NCBI RefSeq assembly: GCF_033115175.1
Contig: NC_084838.1
Span: forward strand, 64,138,468 to 64,202,467
Length of the DNA: 64,000 nucleotides
DNA from: Lepus europaeus
Taxonomy: Eukaryota > Chordata > Mammalia > Lagomorpha > Leporidae
Direction of reading: 5' to 3'
The notes beneath the pieces are model-generated. The model did no database searches and was not told the origin of the DNA. It worked only from the letters and a program-made list of their open reading frames with translations. Shown one piece after another: positions 60,762-64,000 of this stretch (the first letter of the stretch is position 1; each line of letters starts with the position of its first letter). Both the position numbers and the translations under genes were made by a program.

Positions 60762-62334
60762 CTTAGTATGAATACCAGCTGTAGATTTTTAAAAAATGTC
60801 TTAATAGGCTGAGAAAAAGCCATTATATAATTAACACACCATAGGTGCTTAATAAAACTAGATGTTGAACTTAGTTTAATTATTTTTCTGCTGTTGTTGA
60901 AAAACTCATATATATTTTCCCTATTATTGTATTAATATGGAAAAATTTCTTAAATGCATTTAATTTCTTAAAACTATTTTGTTTCAACAAAGAAGTTGCT
61001 GGGTCATTTGTCTTCTCTCCTTTTGGAACTTCACGTGCATTTTAGAACTTAATTCCACTTAAGTCTGTGCATTCCTGACCACTTTTATCCTATCATTTTC
61101 CTCTCTGCTCTTCAGATTAAATAATTTTAGTGCATCTTCAAGGCCATGGCCGGTTTCTATTTGTTTCCTTTAAAATATTTTCTATTTCTTTTCTGAGATT
61201 ATCTCTCAGTCATTGCAGTTCTCCTTATTTTCATTCCTTGGGCCCAGTGATACTATCTACAAAAGTCCTTGAGCTCTGATATCTGAGTTATCTCAGCATT
61301 GCACTCTGCTTCTTTTCTCTTCAATGGGTCAAATTTTCCTGGTTCTTTATATGTCAAATATTTTTAATTTTATCTGTACCTGGTTCTGTATCTGTCAAAT
61401 AATTTTTAATTTTATCTGGATAAAATTTTTAAATCTGCATTGTAATGGATGTGGATTTTATTAGAGTTTTCCAAACTATGTTTTGTTTTATTTTGTTTCT
61501 TCCAGCATAGCATGTTTAAAAAAATGCAGAACATGTCTCGTTTACAGTGAGAGGAAGATGAACTCTCTTATATTTTCATCTTATCTTGTAGTGTTTATTA
61601 TACAAGGTCTGCCAGCTCCTTGGCTGACATTAACTAGAGAAACCAGGGGCCTCTACTTTGGAGCACTTTCTCCGAGATTGTTTCCTCACTTTCTTGTGAC
61701 TATGACCCTTGAGGCTTTCTTTTTTTCAAAGCCAGAAAGATTGAAAGTTTTCTCATAGAGGTTTAGCTGTTCTGAGCTGAGCAGGGACCATTGCTTTTCC
61801 TCTGGCTAAAATTGCAAAAGCAAGAGTCACTCTGCTCCAATCCCATTTGCTGTGTTTGGACTTCCCTCAAAGTTTGTGTGCATATTTCAATCTGCAGAAC
61901 ATTCAACTAGCTGCTATTTGTGTTTGGTGCAGATTGTGAAGGGGTTTTTGGCTGGAGGGCTGGTGTTAGAAACGTACTTCCCAAGCTGACCTCTAATTCT
62001 TACATATTTATTTGAATAATATATGCCTGCTCTTACAGAGTATAAGCTCTCAGAGAAAAATAAGTCTATTTTTGTTTGCAGTGTTATTACCAGATTCTAG
62101 AAAAAGTCATTGTTTGTAACAGGCTCACAATAAATATTTCTATGATAAGTAAGTGATGAAATGCTCTTTGCATAGTATAGTAGAAAGGCAATAGTATTAG
62201 AATCAGAATTCAAAGATTTTAGTACTAGTGTTGTTAGTATAAAGAATCTGGAGCTACTTTTTTTGTTTTCTCATGTATAATTAAGTGTCTTTGAATGTAT
62301 CGCTTAGAGGTTCTTCTTTATTAATAGGCAATGG
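60762..62334. other. 1.6 kb low-copy stretch
   Basis: Contains a short tandem duplication (61340-61421), a 91-codon plus frame (61483-61758) without support and an L2-like scrap near 62045-62145. Confidence 0.4.
61340..61421. repeat. two-copy 41-base tandem repeat
   Basis: Adjacent units, each starting TGGTTCT and containing TTTTTAATTTTATCTG, differ at a few bases. Confidence 0.75.
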
Positions 62335-62358
62335 ATATATATATATATATATATATAT
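62335..62358. repeat. (TA)n microsatellite
   Basis: About 12 AT units. Confidence 0.9.
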
Positions 62359-62464
62359 GGCAATTCAAGTTTAGTGCTCCCCCAAAATTTTGACTTTACT
62401 TCTCTTCTATAACAATTATCACATTACATTATACAATTTTCTTTATCTGTTTTCCCTTTTATTT

Positions 62465-62575
62465 TTGAGCATAATAAGGGCAAGGATAGTATCTTTTTTC
62501 ACCTTTATTATCTGAGCACCAGGCACACAGTTTGCCCCAAGCACATTTCACAGAGGATACATGATTGAATGGCCA
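62465..62575 (+). mobile_element. L2-like 3' end fragment
   Basis: ATAATAAGGGCAAGGATAGT, TGAGCACCAGGCACACAGTT and a degenerate CACAGAGGATACATGATTGA follow L2 terminal order. Confidence 0.4.
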
Positions 62576-62701
62576 AGCAAATTTTTGGTGATTTTTCTTC
62601 TAAGTGCGACATCAGGTAGTGCTGATAAAACTACTCAAGATGATGAATATGGCATTCTTGGCAGTTATATTTCCTGTGACCATATAGATTAGACACAAAT
62701 A

Positions 62702-63080
62702 CTACTCCTGAGACTTGCAGCTTTGCATAGTTACTATATCACGACTGTCAACTTCCCAAAAGACATACTGACCTTTCTTAATCAGTGCATCATTTGGAAT
62801 ATGTGGCAAAGGAGCTTCTTGACAACTTTTAAGCCTGAAAACCATAGTCTGCATGCAAAGATCCCCTTGTGCAGACAGGCCATGATTTCCATCTTCTTCA
62901 TGCTTGTCATTAGTCTTTCTTTGCTGACCCTGCACATCTTTAACATGCAATCATTAGCAGTTTCTGGATTACTGTCGTAAGAATTTATGATGATCTTCAT
63001 AGCCTGCTGAGTTACAAAAGTTTCCCACAGGACCGGAGGCACATTATGACACCAACTTGCGTTACTAGCATATGTCCCAA
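62702..63080 (-). pseudogene. protein-like segment with an apparent frameshift, unidentified
   Basis: On the minus strand one frame is open over about 63075-62782, including the peptide NSYDSNPETANDCMLKMC. A second frame is open to a TAG at 62702 and includes PNDALIKKGQYVFWEVDSRD. The two overlap near 62850-62900 and read like one protein broken by a single-base change. I cannot name a parent. No poly(A) tail or intron borders were seen, so a decayed exon, a retrocopy fragment or coincidence all remain possible. Confidence 0.3.
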
Positions 63081-63573
63081 GTTCAATTTAATATACCAAT
63101 GGCTACTTTAAAACAGGTATTTCTTCCACTTAAGAAATATATACTCCTTTTAATTAATTTTTTTTCTTTTTCCAGTAAAAAAGTAAAGAAAATTAAGAAT
63201 CAGCAGAAAAAGAAAAGAAAAAGAGAAGATAAAAAAAAAAGATAAAATAAAATTGACATGAATTTAAATAGGCAACTGTCCCTTCCTATGTTTAATTAGA
63301 CCAGGGATGGGGGATATCACACCTGCAATGGATATAAGTCTCATGAAATCATTTGGTCTGACCTTGCCAAGGCAAACATACAAGGGTTCAAAATTTAATA
63401 AATTTAATAAATCTAAATTTTTGATAATTTTGGATTCCACTAAAGATGTTATAAATATCCAGAAATATTTTATTTATAGCATACTATTATTCGTGATTTT
63501 ATGAAACATTCCATTTATCCTCAAGGCAAATTAATTTCCTTTTTCACTTTTCTTAGGCTTTCTTTCTGTCATT
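63081..63573. other. low-copy DNA with a purine-rich tract
   Basis: An A/G-rich run (about 63174-63254) resembles an expanded poly(A) tail but has no attached element. A 65-codon frame (63307-63504) is unsupported. Confidence 0.4.
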
Positions 63574-63871
63574 TTGTTTATTTATTTTTATTATTTGAAA
63601 GTAAAGGCACAGAGACGGACAGAGAGAGATTTTCCATTTCTTGGTTTGAACAAATATCCACAAGAGTTGGTAATGGGCCAGGATGATACCAGGTGCCAGG
63701 AACTCCATTAAGATTTCCCAGATGGGTAGCAAGGACCCACATACTTGGGATACCACTTGCTGTCTCCAAAGGTCTGTACTAACAAGCGGCTAGAGTCAGG
63801 AGTAGAGCTGGGATTCAGACCAAGGCAGTCCAGCATGGGATACAGGTGTTCCAAGCAGCATCACCACTGCT
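63574..63871 (-). mobile_element. older CSINE
   Basis: TTATTATTTGAAAGTAAAGG through AGATTTCCCAGATGGGTAGC to CAGCATCACCACTGCTGCC. Confidence 0.65.
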
Positions 63872-64000
63872 GCCTCATACATCCATCTCTTTTTTTTTAA
63901 ACTTGTTTGTGTTGGCCCCTCTTTTTAGTGGAAGATTTCCCTAGATTGCTGTGGATCCTTAGCTTTCATTTCTTATCCAGAGTGAGTTGATTGCACTGTC

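Overview
The window reads as gene-poor, AT-rich lagomorph nuclear DNA, most likely European rabbit (Oryctolagus cuniculus) or a close relative. The evidence is the repeats. There are more than thirty copies of the lagomorph tRNA-derived C-type SINE (CSINE). They carry A- and B-box-like 5' ends, a pyrimidine-rich (TC)n region and an AAATAAATAAATC-type tail. Several L1 3' ends of the rabbit type are also present (purine-rich G tract, then ATTCATTAAATAAAAG at the tail). Older mammal-wide repeats (MIR, L2, L1M-like, MaLR and other LTRs) lie beneath them. No bacterial-style operons, CRISPR arrays, rRNA or functional tRNA genes are visible.

Layout. From 0 to 21 kb is dense in SINEs and L1 tails, with several nested insertions (2.2-3.0, 9.3-10.1, 10.2-11.0, 11.4-12.0, 12.5-13.1 and 19.0-19.7 kb) and an LTR-like block at 7.3-8.2 kb. 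From 21 to 37 kb is mostly low-copy AT-rich DNA with scattered CSINEs. From 37 to 52.5 kb CSINEs become dense again, with an inverted pair at 41.0-41.6 kb, two SINEs at one target site at 45.7-46.4 kb, MIRs, and a MaLR-type LTR at 49.5 kb. From 52.7 to 53.7 kb is a GC-richer block that looks like the last exon and 3' UTR of an unrecognised minus-strand gene. An LTR with a TATA-like box and AATAAA sits at about 54.6-55.0 kb. From 55 to 64 kb is low-copy DNA apart from one clear gene and a few SINEs.

The only confident protein-coding gene is an intronless, uninterrupted RFPL4A-like (ret finger protein-like 4) gene on the minus strand at 57541-58356. It has a RING-type domain followed by a PRY-SPRY (B30.2) domain. 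A poly(A) signal followed 18 bases later by an A-rich tract marks it as a processed retrocopy that has kept its reading frame. Weaker candidates are the terminal exon at 53496-53641, two exon-like segments near 44.2-44.6 kb and a frameshifted protein-like segment near 62.7-63.1 kb. The genes do not form a functional group, and I found no convincing evidence of a novel multi-gene system. The window's interest lies in the retrogene, the unassigned exon and the insertion history of the retrotransposons. Family calls and boundaries come from reading the sequence by eye, not from a database search.
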